A stretch of 45,201 bases of DNA from Streptomyces cucumeris (GCF_024295805.1 NZ_JANCLX010000044.1:20750-65950), one strand, 5' to 3'. Positions 16,602 to 25,110 are shown, counted from the first letter of the stretch. A program made the numbers and translations. The notes: generated by a model from the sequence alone, not told the origin.

Positions 16602-16954
16602 GCCTCACCCTCCATCCGGGCCTTGATGGCCTCCGCCCGCGGATCCAGCTTCGCCGCGGCATGCCGGGAGTACCACCACGCGATCAGGAAAGTGGTCAGG
16701 AACTGCGCCAGCCCGAAGACCAGCGCCACATTGATATTGCCGACGACCTTGGCCGACATGAAGCCGCCCGCATAGTTCGACAGCAGCACGTACAGCAGGT
16801 ACCAGGTGACGAACGCGACGGTCAGCGGAAACGCGAACGAGCGGTGGGCACCGCGCAGTTCGGCGAACTCCGCACTCGCCTGCACCTCGGCATAGGACGG
16901 GTGATCTTGTCGCAGTTGATCGCCGGGACGATCGCTGGCCGGTGCGGTATCCAC
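16598..16954 (-). CDS. DUF485 family small membrane protein (YjcH-like)
   Basis: About 118 residues with two hydrophobic helices (AFPLTVAFVTWYLLYVLLSN and VALVFGLAQFLTTFLIAWWY). DUF485 proteins are regularly encoded just before acetate symporters and are thought to assist them, though the mechanism is not established. The start is taken at GTG 16954 (MDTAPASDRPGD) because AGGAG lies 5 bases upstream; the open frame extends to 16987. Its stop overlaps the symporter start (ATGA). Confidence 0.88.
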   Translation of the reverse strand: MDTAPASDRPGDQLRQDHPSYAEVQASAEFAELRGAHRSFAFPLTVAFVTWYLLYVLLSNYAGGFMSAKVVGNINVALVFGLAQFLTTFLIAWWYSRHAAAKLDPRAEAIKARMEGEA

Positions 16955-16989
16955 GGTCACTCCTGGTGGGGACGGGTACGGCGGCATAG

Positions 16990-17003
16990 GTGATCCAGAT
17001 CAC
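16990..17003. promoter_or_regulatory. Crp/GlxR-type operator GTGATC-CA-GATCAC
   Basis: A perfect palindrome of the form GTG-N8-CAC, matching the consensus for actinobacterial Crp and GlxR. It lies 36 bp upstream of the DUF485-symporter operon start. In Corynebacterium, acetate genes are under GlxR control, so cAMP-dependent regulation is plausible here. Being so close to the start codon it could act as a repressor site or overlap the promoter. Confidence 0.6.
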
Positions 17004-17042
17004 GCATGGTAGGCCGCGCCCGGGCCATCCAACAGGGTCCGG

Positions 17043-17084
17043 TTGATTGAAAGACGGAGAAGATTGATTGAAAGCCGTAGAAGA
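17043..17084. repeat. Tandem repeat, two copies of a 21-bp unit
   Basis: Units at 17043-17063 and 17064-17084 both begin TTGATTGAAAG and differ at only two positions. The stretch is much richer in A+T than the surroundings and lies upstream of the symporter operon. It may be a pair of regulator half-sites or a small replication-slippage product. Confidence 0.7.
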
Positions 17085-17088
17085 TGCC

Positions 17089-17109
17089 CCCGGAGCCATC
17101 GGCTCCGGG
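17089..17109. terminator. Perfect 9-bp hairpin in the symporter/subtilisin divergent region
   Basis: CCCGGAGCC (17089-17097) and GGCTCCGGG (17101-17109) are separated by ATC, followed by GTTTTCTTCC at 17120-17129 on the plus strand. It looks like an intrinsic terminator but no plus-strand gene ends nearby. It may therefore be an attenuator, an insulator, or the end of an unannotated short RNA. Confidence 0.45.
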
Positions 17110-17536
17110 TACTGTGGCGGGTTTTCTTCCGGAATGCATTGATGGCCGGGCTTGATCAGCGATAGCTTCCTTCGTCATGTACCCGCCCAGCGCATCATCC
17201 GCGCCGGGGCGGTCCGTACGGATGATGTGGAGACCCCATGGCTCATCTGAGATCGGCTCCTCCCAGACCCGGACGGCGGGCCGGACAGCGCCCGTCGCCG
17301 TCGCACCACCGCATCCGCACCACCTCCCTCCACGGCCTCGTCCCCGGCCTCGCGGCGCACCGGGGCACCGAGGCGACGCGCCCGGGGCACCGGGCCGCGG
17401 CCCGGACCCGGCACCACCGCGTCCCCCGGGTGGCGCGCTGAACGCGCGCCCGCGACACCGGTCCGGAAATGCTGACGACCCGGCCCGGTCCGCCCGTCCC
17501 TCCCTTCACGTCCACTCACAGAGAACCGGAGTACCC
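17110..17536. other. 427-bp region upstream of the subtilisin gene
   Basis: No gene could be supported. Several open frames cross it in both directions, but they are rich in Arg, Pro and His, as chance frames are in this GC range. The leader of the S8 protease gene and its promoter must be in here; a purine-rich GAGAACCGGAG lies just before the ATG at 17537. Confidence 0.6.
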
Positions 17537-19078
17537 ATGACGTCGCGCCGCTCCTCCCTGCCGCTGCGCACCGCCGCGATACCCGCCGCGATGGCTCTCA
17601 CCACCGCGCTGGCCTTCCTCCCGGCCACCGCCAACGCCCTCGGGCGGGACGGCCACGCCCCCGCCGCGGCCCCGGCCACCGCTGACGGCCCGTCGATGAG
17701 CTACGTCGTCAACACCCGTACGGGGCACCAGGACGCGGGACGCGTCCGCAAGGCCATCGCCCAGGCCGGGGGCACCGTGGTGGTCTCGTACGACCGCATC
17801 GGCGTGATCGTCGTCCACTCCGCCAACCCGGACTTCGCCAAGACCATCCGCACGGTCCGCGGGGTCACCTCGGCCGGTGCCACCCGCACCGCGCCGCTGA
17901 CCGCGCAGTCCACCACCGACGTGGGCACCCCGAAGGTGTCGACCGAGCGGGAGCAGAAGGCCGCGGCGGCCAAGGCCACGGCGGGTCAGGACCCGCTGGA
18001 GCCGCTCCAGTGGGACCTCCCGGCCATCAAGGCGGACAAGGCGCACGAGAAGAGCCTGGGCAGCCCGAAGGTGACCGTCGGCGTCATCGACACCGGAGTG
18101 GACGACACCCACCCCGACCTCGCGCCCAACTTCGACCGCAAGGCTTCGGTCAACTGTGTGGGCGGCAAGCCCGACACCTCCGACGGCGCCTGGCGGCCGA
18201 GCGCGGAGGAGAGCCCGCACGGCACCCATGTCGCCGGTGAGATCGCCGCGGCGAAGAACGGCGTCGGGGTCACCGGTGTCGCCCCGGGCGTGAAGGTCTC
18301 CGGCATCAAGGTGTCCACCACCGCCGGGTTCTTCTACACCGAGGCCGTGGTCTGCGGGTTCGTCTGGGCCGCCGAGCACGGCGTGGACGTCACCAACAAC
18401 AGCTATTACACCGACCCGTGGTACTTCAACTGCACCACCGACCCGGACCAGAAGGCGCTGGTCGACGCCATCACCCGGGCCACCCGCTACGCCGAGCGCA
18501 AGGGCGTGGTCAACGTGGCCGCGGCGGGCAACGAGAACTACGACCTCAGCGCGGACTCCATCACCGACCCCTCCAGCCCGAACGACACCACCCCCGGTGA
18601 CCGCGAGGTGGACCCGAGCGTCTGCCTGGACATCCCGACCCAGCTGCCGGGTGTGGTCACCGTGTCGTCGACCGGCGCCAAGGGGCTGAAGTCCTCGTTC
18701 TCCAACTACGGTCTGGGAGTCGTGGACATCGCCGCCCCGGGCGGCGACAGCACCGCGTACCAGAAGCCCGCGCCCCCGGCCACCAGCGGTCTGATCTACA
18801 ACACGCTGCCCGGCGGCAAGTACGGCTACATGGCGGGTACCTCGATGGCCTCCCCGCACGTCGCGGGGGTCGCGGCGCTCATCAAGAGCACCCACCCGAA
18901 GGCCTCGGCGCAAGCGGTGAAGTCGCTCCTGGCGCGCCAGGCCGATGACACCGCCTGCCCGAACCCGTACGACATCGACGGCGACGGCACGGCCGACGCG
19001 GTGTGCGAGGGCGACGCGCGGTACAACGGCTTCTACGGCGCGGGCATCGCCGACGCCCTGGACGCCGTCAAGAAGTGA
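17537..19078 (+). CDS. Secreted subtilisin-like serine protease (S8 family)
   Basis: A 513-residue exported protease. Residues 1-35 form a Sec-type signal peptide (MTSRRSSLPLRT, hydrophobic AAMALTTALAFLPA, likely cleavage after ATANA). Residues ~50-115 resemble an inhibitor I9-type prodomain. The catalytic triad is intact: Asp185 in VIDTGVDDTHPDL, His228 in HGTHVAGE, Ser436 in GTSMASPHVAG. The oxyanion Asn is in AAAGNENYD. Cysteines near 200, 365, 420 and 485 could form disulfides. An EF-hand-like calcium loop, DIDGDGTADAV, is near the C-terminus. Its role is likely extracellular protein degradation. No cell-wall anchor or lipobox is present. A hairpin terminator follows. Confidence 0.95.
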   Translation: MTSRRSSLPLRTAAIPAAMALTTALAFLPATANALGRDGHAPAAAPATADGPSMSYVVNTRTGHQDAGRVRKAIAQAGGTVVVSYDRIGVIVVHSANPDFAKTIRTVRGVTSAGATRTAPLTAQSTTDVGTPKVSTEREQKAAAAKATAGQDPLEPLQWDLPAIKADKAHEKSLGSPKVTVGVIDTGVDDTHPDLAPNFDRKASVNCVGGKPDTSDGAWRPSAEESPHGTHVAGEIAAAKNGVGVTGVAPGVKVSGIKVSTTAGFFYTEAVVCGFVWAAEHGVDVTNNSYYTDPWYFNCTTDPDQKALVDAITRATRYAERKGVVNVAAAGNENYDLSADSITDPSSPNDTTPGDREVDPSVCLDIPTQLPGVVTVSSTGAKGLKSSFSNYGLGVVDIAAPGGDSTAYQKPAPPATSGLIYNTLPGGKYGYMAGTSMASPHVAGVAALIKSTHPKASAQAVKSLLARQADDTACPNPYDIDGDGTADAVCEGDARYNGFYGAGIADALDAVKK

Positions 19079-19100
19079 CGGACTGACCGCGGATCCCCGT

Positions 19101-19136
19101 ACGGGCCGCCGGTGCGCTCAAGCCCCGGCGGCCCGT
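19101..19136. terminator. Bidirectional hairpin between convergent genes
   Basis: ACGGGCCGCCGG (19101-19112) and CCGGCGGCCCGT (19125-19136) make a perfect 12-bp stem with a 12-base loop, 22 bp after the protease stop. It overlaps the last codons of the minus-strand desaturase gene and so can serve both. Confidence 0.82.
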
Positions 19137-20098
19137 GTGCGCTCCGGGACGGGCCCGGCCGCGGCGGGCGGGGCGGACACCGGCGCGGACTCATCGGGGG
19201 CGGCGGTCCCGGGGACAGCGGTCCCGGGAGCGGCGGCCACGGGGGTCCAGCCGGGGCCGCGGAAGACCCGGCCCGCGCGCTCGCGCCAGCCCTCGGCCGC
19301 GGCGACGTCGCGCGCGATGGCCGCGTACTCGTGGGTGGCCACCCGGAGCGGGTTGTAGGTGTCGATGTTCTTCGTCAGCCCGTAGACCGGCCGTTCCGTC
19401 TCCGGTGCGAAGGAGCCGAAGAGCCGGTCCCAGACGATGAGGATCCCGGCGAAGTTGCGGTCCAGGTAGCCCCCTTGGGAGGCGTGGTGGACCCGGTGGT
19501 GGGAGGGGGTGTTGAAGACCAGCTCGACCGGGCGGGGCAGGGTTCCGATCCGCTCGGTGTGGATCCAGAACTGGTAGACGAGGCTGGCCGAGGAGCAGAA
19601 CGCCACGGCGGCCGGATGCACCCCGAGCGCGATGAGCGGGAGGTAGAACACCCAGCCGGTCCAGGAGGTCCACGGCTGCCGCAGCGCGGTGCTGAGGTTG
19701 AACTTGCGGCTGGAGTGGTGCACCACATGGCAGGCCCACAGGATGCGGATGACATGGTGTCCGCGGTGCAGCCAGTAGTAGAGGAAGTCCTGCGCGAGCA
19801 GCATCAACGGCAGCGTCCACCACAGCACCGGTACGCGCAGCGGGGTGAGTTCGTGGACCGCGGCGTAGACCGCCACAATCGGGATCTTCCACACCAGATC
19901 GAAGAAGAGACTGCCGAGTCCCATGGTGACGCTGGTCGCGGCGTCCTTGGCCGCGTACCCCTCGGCATCCTCGTCGGGGTGCAGCCGGCAGGCCACTATC
20001 TCCACGACGGTGAGCAGGACGAAGGCGGGGATCGACCACAGCACGGCGTTGGGCAGATGCGGCATATGCGCAACATAGGACCGTCGCAACCCCAGCAC
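19118..20098 (-). CDS. Sterol desaturase / fatty acid hydroxylase family membrane protein
   Basis: About 326 residues with several hydrophobic helices in the first 200. The three histidine clusters that hold the di-iron centre are present: HRGHH, HVVHHSS and HHRVHH. Family members hydroxylate or desaturate sterols, fatty acids or carotenoids using O2; the substrate here cannot be read. The last ~50 residues are Ala/Pro-rich (AAAPGTAVPGTAAP) and probably disordered. The start is uncertain: GTG at 20098 (MLGLRRSYVAHMPHLPNAV) or ATG at 20065; neither has a clear ribosome binding site. The gene is divergent from the exonuclease gene, with an AT-richer stretch around 20105-20130 likely holding the promoters. 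Confidence 0.88.
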   Translation of the reverse strand: MLGLRRSYVAHMPHLPNAVLWSIPAFVLLTVVEIVACRLHPDEDAEGYAAKDAATSVTMGLGSLFFDLVWKIPIVAVYAAVHELTPLRVPVLWWTLPLMLLAQDFLYYWLHRGHHVIRILWACHVVHHSSRKFNLSTALRQPWTSWTGWVFYLPLIALGVHPAAVAFCSSASLVYQFWIHTERIGTLPRPVELVFNTPSHHRVHHASQGGYLDRNFAGILIVWDRLFGSFAPETERPVYGLTKNIDTYNPLRVATHEYAAIARDVAAAEGWRERAGRVFRGPGWTPVAAAPGTAVPGTAAPDESAPVSAPPAAAGPVPERTRAAGA

Positions 20099-20246
20099 CA
20101 GAGGAGAGTTACCAACTAGTACACTGGCGTGTCCGGGCGTGGTGTCCGCGCCCGCCCGCCCGACGGGCCGTCAACCCGGGTACGTGGCCCGGCCGTACCG
20201 GGGCGTTGGTCGGAGGTGTCGGCGGCGGCCCGTATCCTCAGGGACC

Positions 20247-21242
20247 ATGCTCGAAGACCCCACGGAAGCCGCACCGCAGCTCGCTCCGGACTCGTCGTGG
20301 CCGCCCGGTTATCCGCAGGGGTACGCGGTCGTCGACGTCGAGACCACCGGGCTCGCCCGGGACGACCGGATCGTGTCGGCCGCGGTCTACCGGCTCGACG
20401 CCCGGGGCACGGTGGAGGACCACTGGTACACGCTGGTCAATCCGCAGCGCGATCCCGGGCCGGTGTGGATCCACGGGCTGACGCGGGAGGTGCTGGCGGA
20501 CGCGCCGCTCTTCCCCGAGATCGCCGGCGCGCTCGCCGAGCGGCTGGACGGCCGGGTCCTGGTCGCGCACAACGCCGTCTTCGACTGGTCGATGCTGGCC
20601 CGTGAGTACGCCCGCGCCGGCAGCGCGGCACCGGTGCGCCAGCGGCTGTGCACCATCGCCCTCTCCAAGGAGCTCGGGCTGCCGCTGCCCAACCACAAGC
20701 TGGAGTCCCTGGCGGCGCACTACGGAGTGGTGCAGGAGCGCGCCCACCACGCGCTGGACGACGCCCGGGTGCTCGCCGAGGCGTTCCGGCCGAGTCTGCG
20801 CAAGGCGGCCGCGGCCGGGCTGCGGCTGCCCCTGCTGGCCTGTCAGCCGCTGACCGAGTGGTCCGACGGACCGTCGGGCGGGATCGGCCGCCAGCGTTCG
20901 TACCGGCCGACGAGCTGGCGCCCCAGCCGTAAGCGGCCCGCCTGCCCGTACCCCAACCCGGGGCGCTACGCACCGGGCGGCACGCTGGTGCAGGGGATGC
21001 GGGTGGCGTTCTCCGGGGACACCTCGGTCGACCGCGAACTGCTGGAGGACCGGGCCGTGGACGCCGGACTGCACGTGGCCACCAGCGTGTCCCGGCTCAC
21101 CAGCCTGCTGGTCACCAATGATCCGGAGTCGGCCACCTCCAAGACCGTCAAGGCGCGCTCCTTCGGCACCCCGGTCATCGACGAGGCGGCTTTCATGCAG
21201 CTCCTCCAGGACGTCACTCCCGCACCGCCGACAAACAGGTGA
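20247..21242 (+). CDS. DEDDh 3'-5' exonuclease with C-terminal BRCT domain (DnaQ-like)
   Basis: A 331-residue protein. Residues ~25-195 are a DnaQ-type exonuclease with Exo I DVETTG, Exo II HNAVFD and Exo III HHALDDARVLAE, including the DEDDh His. A Pro/Arg linker (~205-250) leads to a BRCT domain (~250-325: GMRVAFSGDTSVDRELLED...TSLLVTNDPESATSKTVKAR...GTPVIDEAAF). The fusion suggests a DNA repair or proofreading-type nuclease that docks on DNA ends or partners, similar to BRCT-bearing epsilon-like proteins in other actinobacteria. AGGGA precedes the ATG. It is unlikely to be the replicative epsilon subunit itself. Confidence 0.9.
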   Translation: MLEDPTEAAPQLAPDSSWPPGYPQGYAVVDVETTGLARDDRIVSAAVYRLDARGTVEDHWYTLVNPQRDPGPVWIHGLTREVLADAPLFPEIAGALAERLDGRVLVAHNAVFDWSMLAREYARAGSAAPVRQRLCTIALSKELGLPLPNHKLESLAAHYGVVQERAHHALDDARVLAEAFRPSLRKAAAAGLRLPLLACQPLTEWSDGPSGGIGRQRSYRPTSWRPSRKRPACPYPNPGRYAPGGTLVQGMRVAFSGDTSVDRELLEDRAVDAGLHVATSVSRLTSLLVTNDPESATSKTVKARSFGTPVIDEAAFMQLLQDVTPAPPTNR

Positions 21243-21306
21243 AGTCGGCGCGACGCGCCCGCCCGCCGCTCGCCCGCCGTCGCGCTCGCGCCGCACGCTG
21301 TGGCGC

Positions 21307-21540
21307 ATGGCACGTTGTGAGGTCTGCGGAAACGACTACGGCATGACGTTCGAGGTGCACGCGCAGGGCGCCGTCCACGTCTTCGACTGCTTCTCCTGCG
21401 CCATCCACCGCATGGCACCCGTCTGCGAGCACTGCCGCTGCCAGATCATCGGGCAGGGCGTCCAGGCGGACGGCAACTTCTACTGCGGTGCGCACTGCGC
21501 CCGCGCGGAGGGGAAGGTGGGCATCGTCGACCACGTCTGA
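21307..21540 (+). CDS. Small zinc-ribbon/metallothionein-like protein
   Basis: A 77-residue Cys-rich protein: CEVCG, CFSC, CEHCRC and FYCGAHC give four clusters able to bind two zinc ions, as in small treble-clef or LIM-like domains. Proteins with this pattern are often labelled prokaryotic metallothionein, but the function is unknown. No membrane or signal segment. It sits alone between the exonuclease and SURF1 genes; the upstream ribosome binding site is weak. Confidence 0.82.
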   Translation: MARCEVCGNDYGMTFEVHAQGAVHVFDCFSCAIHRMAPVCEHCRCQIIGQGVQADGNFYCGAHCARAEGKVGIVDHV

Positions 21541-21661
21541 GGGCCGCCCGCACCGGACCGCGGTCCGGACGGGCGGCGGTCCGAACCGGGCCACCTGCGT
21601 GGATTGTCATCCGGTGCCCCCACCGGCCGGGGGACAATCCACGCCGAGTAGTGTCAAGGGC

Positions 21662-22468
21662 GTGTACCGCTTTCTGTTGACCCGGCAGTGGGTGATCCTC
21701 ACGCTGGTAGGGCTCGTGCTGATCCCCACCATGGTCCGGCTGGGATTCTGGCAGCTCCACCGCCATGAACACCGGGTCGCGCAGAACCATCTGATCGGGG
21801 ACAGCCTGAAGGCCCCCGCGGTGCCCGTCACCGAGCTCACCTCCCCCGGCCGCGAGGTCCGCCGCGACGACACCTGGCGCACCGTGCGGGCCACCGGCAC
21901 CTATGACACCGCCCATGAGGTCGTGGTCCGCCAGCGCACCGGCTCCGACGAGCAGTCCATCGGCTACTTCGTCCTCACCCCGCTGACCCTCCCCGGGGGT
22001 AAGTCCGTCCTGGTCAACCGGGGCTGGATCCCGGCGGGCACCGACCTCACCCGGTACCCCGAGGTCCCCGCCGCGCCCTCGGGCGAGGTCACCGTCACCG
22101 GCCGGCTCAAGGCCGACGAGACTCCCGGGAACAGCGGGATCAAGGACAAGCAGGGGCTGCCCGACCGGCAGGTCAGCCTGATCAACAGCGAGCGGCAGGC
22201 CGAGCGGCTGTCCCGGCCGGTGCTGGGCGGCTATATCGAGCTGACCTCGTCCTCCCCCAAGGGCGGCAAGCGGCCCGAGCCGGTGGCCGCACCGGACCAC
22301 AGCAGCATCGGCCCGCACATGGCCTACGCCATCCAGTGGTGGCTGTTCGCGGCCGGGGTGCCCGTCGGCTGGTTCGTGCTGGTCCGCCGCGAGCGCAAGG
22401 ACCGCGCCGCCGAGAGCGCCCCCGCCGCCGCACAGGAGAAGGTCCCGGCCGCCGCGGGTGCGGAGTAG
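21662..22468 (+). CDS. SURF1 family cytochrome oxidase assembly protein
   Basis: About 268 residues with the two-helix SURF1 layout: an N-terminal membrane segment (WVILTLVGLVLIPTMVRLGFWQL, about residues 10-32) and a C-terminal one (AIQWWLFAAGVPVGWFVLV, about 223-241), with an extracytoplasmic domain between them. Signature residues include LGFWQLHR, VNRGWIPAG and the NHxQYA-equivalent HMAYAIQWW. SURF1 proteins help insert haem a into cytochrome c oxidase. GTG at 21662 is taken as the start because AAGGG lies just upstream and it begins the membrane segment properly; the open frame extends back to 21488. The C-terminal tail is Ala/Lys-rich. Confidence 0.93.
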   Translation: MYRFLLTRQWVILTLVGLVLIPTMVRLGFWQLHRHEHRVAQNHLIGDSLKAPAVPVTELTSPGREVRRDDTWRTVRATGTYDTAHEVVVRQRTGSDEQSIGYFVLTPLTLPGGKSVLVNRGWIPAGTDLTRYPEVPAAPSGEVTVTGRLKADETPGNSGIKDKQGLPDRQVSLINSERQAERLSRPVLGGYIELTSSSPKGGKRPEPVAAPDHSSIGPHMAYAIQWWLFAAGVPVGWFVLVRRERKDRAAESAPAAAQEKVPAAAGAE

Positions 22469-22487
22469 CCTTCCGCTTCCCGGGAAG

Positions 22488-24302
22488 ATGCCCGGTGTGT
22501 CTCACCGCATCGACGACTACGCCCTCATCGGGGATCACCAGACCGCCGCCCTCGTCGGCCGCGACGGCTCGATCGACTGGCTCTGTCTGCCCCGCTTCGA
22601 CTCGCCCGCCTGTTTCGCCGCGCTCCTGGGCGACCAGGACAACGGCCACTGGCGGCTGGCGCCCCGGGACGCGGGCGACTGCACCCGCCGGAGCTACATC
22701 GAGGACTCGCTCGTCCTGGAGACGGTCTGGGAGACCGCCTCCGGCACCGTCAAGGTGATCGACTTCATGCCGCAGCGCGACCGGGCGCCCGATGTGGTCC
22801 GCATCGTCGAGGGCGTCTCCGGCAGCGTCGAGATGCGGGGCGTGCTCCGGCTGCGGTTCGACTACGGCCATGTGATCCCCTGGATGCGCCGTGACGACGG
22901 CCACCGGATCGCCGTCGCCGGACCCGACTCGGTCTGGCTGCGCTCGGAGCCGGAGGTGCACACCTACGGCAAGGACTTCAGCACCCGCTCGGAGTTCACC
23001 GTCTCCGCCGGGGAGAAGGTGGCCTTCGTCCTCACCTGGCACCCCTCCCATGAGCCGCGGCCACGGCTCATCGACCCGCACGACGCACTGCGCGCCAGCC
23101 TCGAGGACTGGCGTACCTGGGCCGCCCGGTGCACCTACCGGGGGCCGTACCGGGACGCGGTGATGCGCTCCCTGGTCACGCTCAAGGCGCTCACCTACGC
23201 ACCCACCGGCGGGATCGTCGCCGCCCCCACCACCTCGCTGCCGGAGCACCTGGGCGGGGTGCGCAACTGGGACTACCGCTACTGCTGGCTGCGGGACTCC
23301 ACCCTCACCCTGAACGCGCTGCTGTCCGCCGGATACCGCGACGAGGCCGTCGCCTGGCGGGACTGGCTGCTGCGGGCGGTCGCGGGCGACCCCGCCGAGC
23401 TCCAGATCATGTACGGGCTCGGGGGCGAGCGGCGCATACATGAGCACGAGCTCGACTGGCTGGAGGGGTTCGGGCACTCCGCCCCGGTCCGGGTGGGCAA
23501 CGGCGCGGTGGCGCAGCGCCAGCTCGACGTCTACGGCGAGGTCCTGGACACCCTGCATCTGGCGCGGGTCTCCGGACTGCCCTCCGAACCGCACGCCTGG
23601 CGGATGCAGAGCGCGCTGATGGACTTCCTGGAGTCCGCGTGGCGCGACCCCGACGAGGGGCTGTGGGAGGTGCGCGGACCGCGCCGCCACTTCGTCCACT
23701 CCAAGGTGATGGCCTGGGTCGCGGCCGACCGTGCGGTGCGCGCGGTCGAGGCGCACCCCGAGCTGAGCGGGGACGCCAACCGCTGGCGGACGATGCGGGA
23801 CGCGGTCCACCGCGAGGTCTGCGAGAAGGGGTACGACCCCGCGCGCTCCACCTTCACCCAGTCCTACGGCTCCGCCGAGCTGGACGCGGCCACGCTGCTC
23901 ATCCCCCGGGTGGGCTTCCTGCCCGCCACCGACCCCCGGGTCATCGGCACCATCGACGCGGTCCGCCGGGAGCTGTCCGAGGACGGTCTGATCCGCCGCT
24001 ACACCGCCGACGGGGACGCCGGGGGCGACGGGGACGGGAACGTCGACGGGCTGCCCGGCCGCGAGGGCGCCTTCCTCGCCTGTTCGTTCTGGCTCGCCGA
24101 CGCGCTCCAGCTCACCGGCCGCCGCAAGGATGCCCGCGCCCTCTTCGAGCGGCTGCTCGACCTGCGCAACGACGTCGGACTGCTGGCCGAGGAGTACGAC
24201 CCGGCCGCCGGCACGCTGCTGGGCAACTTCCCCCAGGCGTTCAGCCATATCGGCCTGGTCGACACGGCCCTTACCCTCGCCGCGGACACCACGGCAGACT
24301 GA
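22488..24302 (+). CDS. Glycoside hydrolase family 15 protein (trehalase/glucoamylase-like)
   Basis: About 604 residues. The N-terminal DDYALIGDHQTAALVGRDGS... and PRFDSPACFAALLG block is typical of bacterial GH15 proteins, preceding an (alpha/alpha)6 barrel. Family motifs include GGVRNWDYRYCWLRDSTLTL, HELDWLEGFGHSAPVRVGNGA and the acidic DEGLWEVRGPRRHF, which should carry a catalytic glutamate. Actinobacterial members of this group include trehalases and glucoamylases; the substrate here is not decided. No signal peptide is seen, so it is cytoplasmic. ATG at 22488 has GGGAAG too close; GTG at 22497 is better spaced and may be the true start. It is 4 bp from the SDR gene, suggesting one operon. 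Confidence 0.9.
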   Translation: MPGVSHRIDDYALIGDHQTAALVGRDGSIDWLCLPRFDSPACFAALLGDQDNGHWRLAPRDAGDCTRRSYIEDSLVLETVWETASGTVKVIDFMPQRDRAPDVVRIVEGVSGSVEMRGVLRLRFDYGHVIPWMRRDDGHRIAVAGPDSVWLRSEPEVHTYGKDFSTRSEFTVSAGEKVAFVLTWHPSHEPRPRLIDPHDALRASLEDWRTWAARCTYRGPYRDAVMRSLVTLKALTYAPTGGIVAAPTTSLPEHLGGVRNWDYRYCWLRDSTLTLNALLSAGYRDEAVAWRDWLLRAVAGDPAELQIMYGLGGERRIHEHELDWLEGFGHSAPVRVGNGAVAQRQLDVYGEVLDTLHLARVSGLPSEPHAWRMQSALMDFLESAWRDPDEGLWEVRGPRRHFVHSKVMAWVAADRAVRAVEAHPELSGDANRWRTMRDAVHREVCEKGYDPARSTFTQSYGSAELDAATLLIPRVGFLPATDPRVIGTIDAVRRELSEDGLIRRYTADGDAGGDGDGNVDGLPGREGAFLACSFWLADALQLTGRRKDARALFERLLDLRNDVGLLAEEYDPAAGTLLGNFPQAFSHIGLVDTALTLAADTTAD

Positions 24303-24306
24303 CCCC

Positions 24307-25062
24307 ATGGATCTTGGACTCAAAGACCGGGTGTACCTCGTCACCGGAGCCACCCGCGGGCTGGGCCTGGCCACCGCCCGTGAGCTGATCGCCGACGGCG
24401 CCAGGGTGGTCCTCACCGGACGTGACGCGGACACCGCGGCCGCCATCGCCGCCGAGCTGGGGCCCGGTGCCGTCGGGGTGGGCGCCGACAACGCCGACCC
24501 CGGCTCCGCCGAGCGGCTCATCGCCACCGCCCGCGAACGCTTCGGCCGCTTCGACGGAGTGCTGATCAGCGTGGGCGGGCCGCCGGCCGGTCCCACCGCC
24601 GGCATCACCGACGCCCAGTGGCAGACCGCCTTCGAGTCGGTCTTCCTCGGCGCCGTCCGGCTGGCGCGCACCGCCGTCCCGGAGCTCTCCTCCGGCGGGG
24701 TGATCGGCTTCGTACTGTCGGGGTCGGTACGGCAGCCGATCCCCGGCCTGACCGTCTCCAACGGGCTGCGGCCGGGGCTGGCCGGGTTCGCCAAATCGCT
24801 GTCGCTGGAGGTGGGACCGCTGGGCATCCGGGTCGTCGGCCTCCTCCCCGGCCGGATCGACACCGACCGGGTGCGGGAGCTGGACGGCCTCTCGGGCGAC
24901 GCGGACGCGGCACGCGAGCGGAACGCCGCGGCGATCCCGCTGCGGCGGTACGGGACCCCCGAGGAGTTCGGCAGGACCGCCGCGTTCCTGCTCTCCCCCG
25001 CGGCGTCCTACGTCAACGGCGTGATGATCCCGGTGGACGGCGGCGCCCTCCAGGGCATCTGA
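24307..25062 (+). CDS. SDR family oxidoreductase with altered catalytic motif
   Basis: A 251-residue Rossmann protein: TGATRGLG is the cofactor loop, SVGGPP replaces the usual NNAG, and the C-terminal PVDGG is normal. At the active site the expected Y-x3-K reads SNGLR (in LTVSNGLRPGLAGFAKSL), so Tyr becomes Ser and Lys becomes Arg by alignment on the following GLxGFxxSL. A group of SDRs with this SNxLR pattern exists in bacteria and its reaction is unclear. The gene begins 4 bp after the GH15 stop, so it is likely co-transcribed with it, and a hairpin terminator follows. It may be a non-classical reductase or a binding protein. Confidence 0.88.
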   Translation: MDLGLKDRVYLVTGATRGLGLATARELIADGARVVLTGRDADTAAAIAAELGPGAVGVGADNADPGSAERLIATARERFGRFDGVLISVGGPPAGPTAGITDAQWQTAFESVFLGAVRLARTAVPELSSGGVIGFVLSGSVRQPIPGLTVSNGLRPGLAGFAKSLSLEVGPLGIRVVGLLPGRIDTDRVRELDGLSGDADAARERNAAAIPLRRYGTPEEFGRTAAFLLSPAASYVNGVMIPVDGGALQGI

Positions 25063-25081
25063 GCGACGCCGGTCCGACGAC

Positions 25082-25110
25082 GGCCGCCGGGACGTCGCGC
25101 CCCGGCGGCC
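25082..25110 (+). terminator. Hairpin terminator after the SDR gene
   Basis: GGCCGCCGGG (25082-25091) and CCCGGCGGCC (25101-25110) form a perfect 10-bp stem with a 9-base loop, 19 bp after the stop. Confidence 0.8.

Noticed and set aside
14943..16775. A 610-codon plus-strand frame opposite the acetate symporter
   Set aside because: Rich in Gln, Arg, His and Asp without hydrophobic core; it is the antisense of a membrane protein gene.
17238..17441. Possible 67-residue ORF upstream of the subtilisin gene
   Set aside because: Starts with ATG after GGAG but is Arg/His/Pro-rich with no recognisable fold; no support beyond being open.
22182..24863. An 893-codon minus-strand open frame across the GH15 and SDR genes
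   Set aside because: It covers two clear genes in antisense; composition and absence of motifs indicate a shadow.
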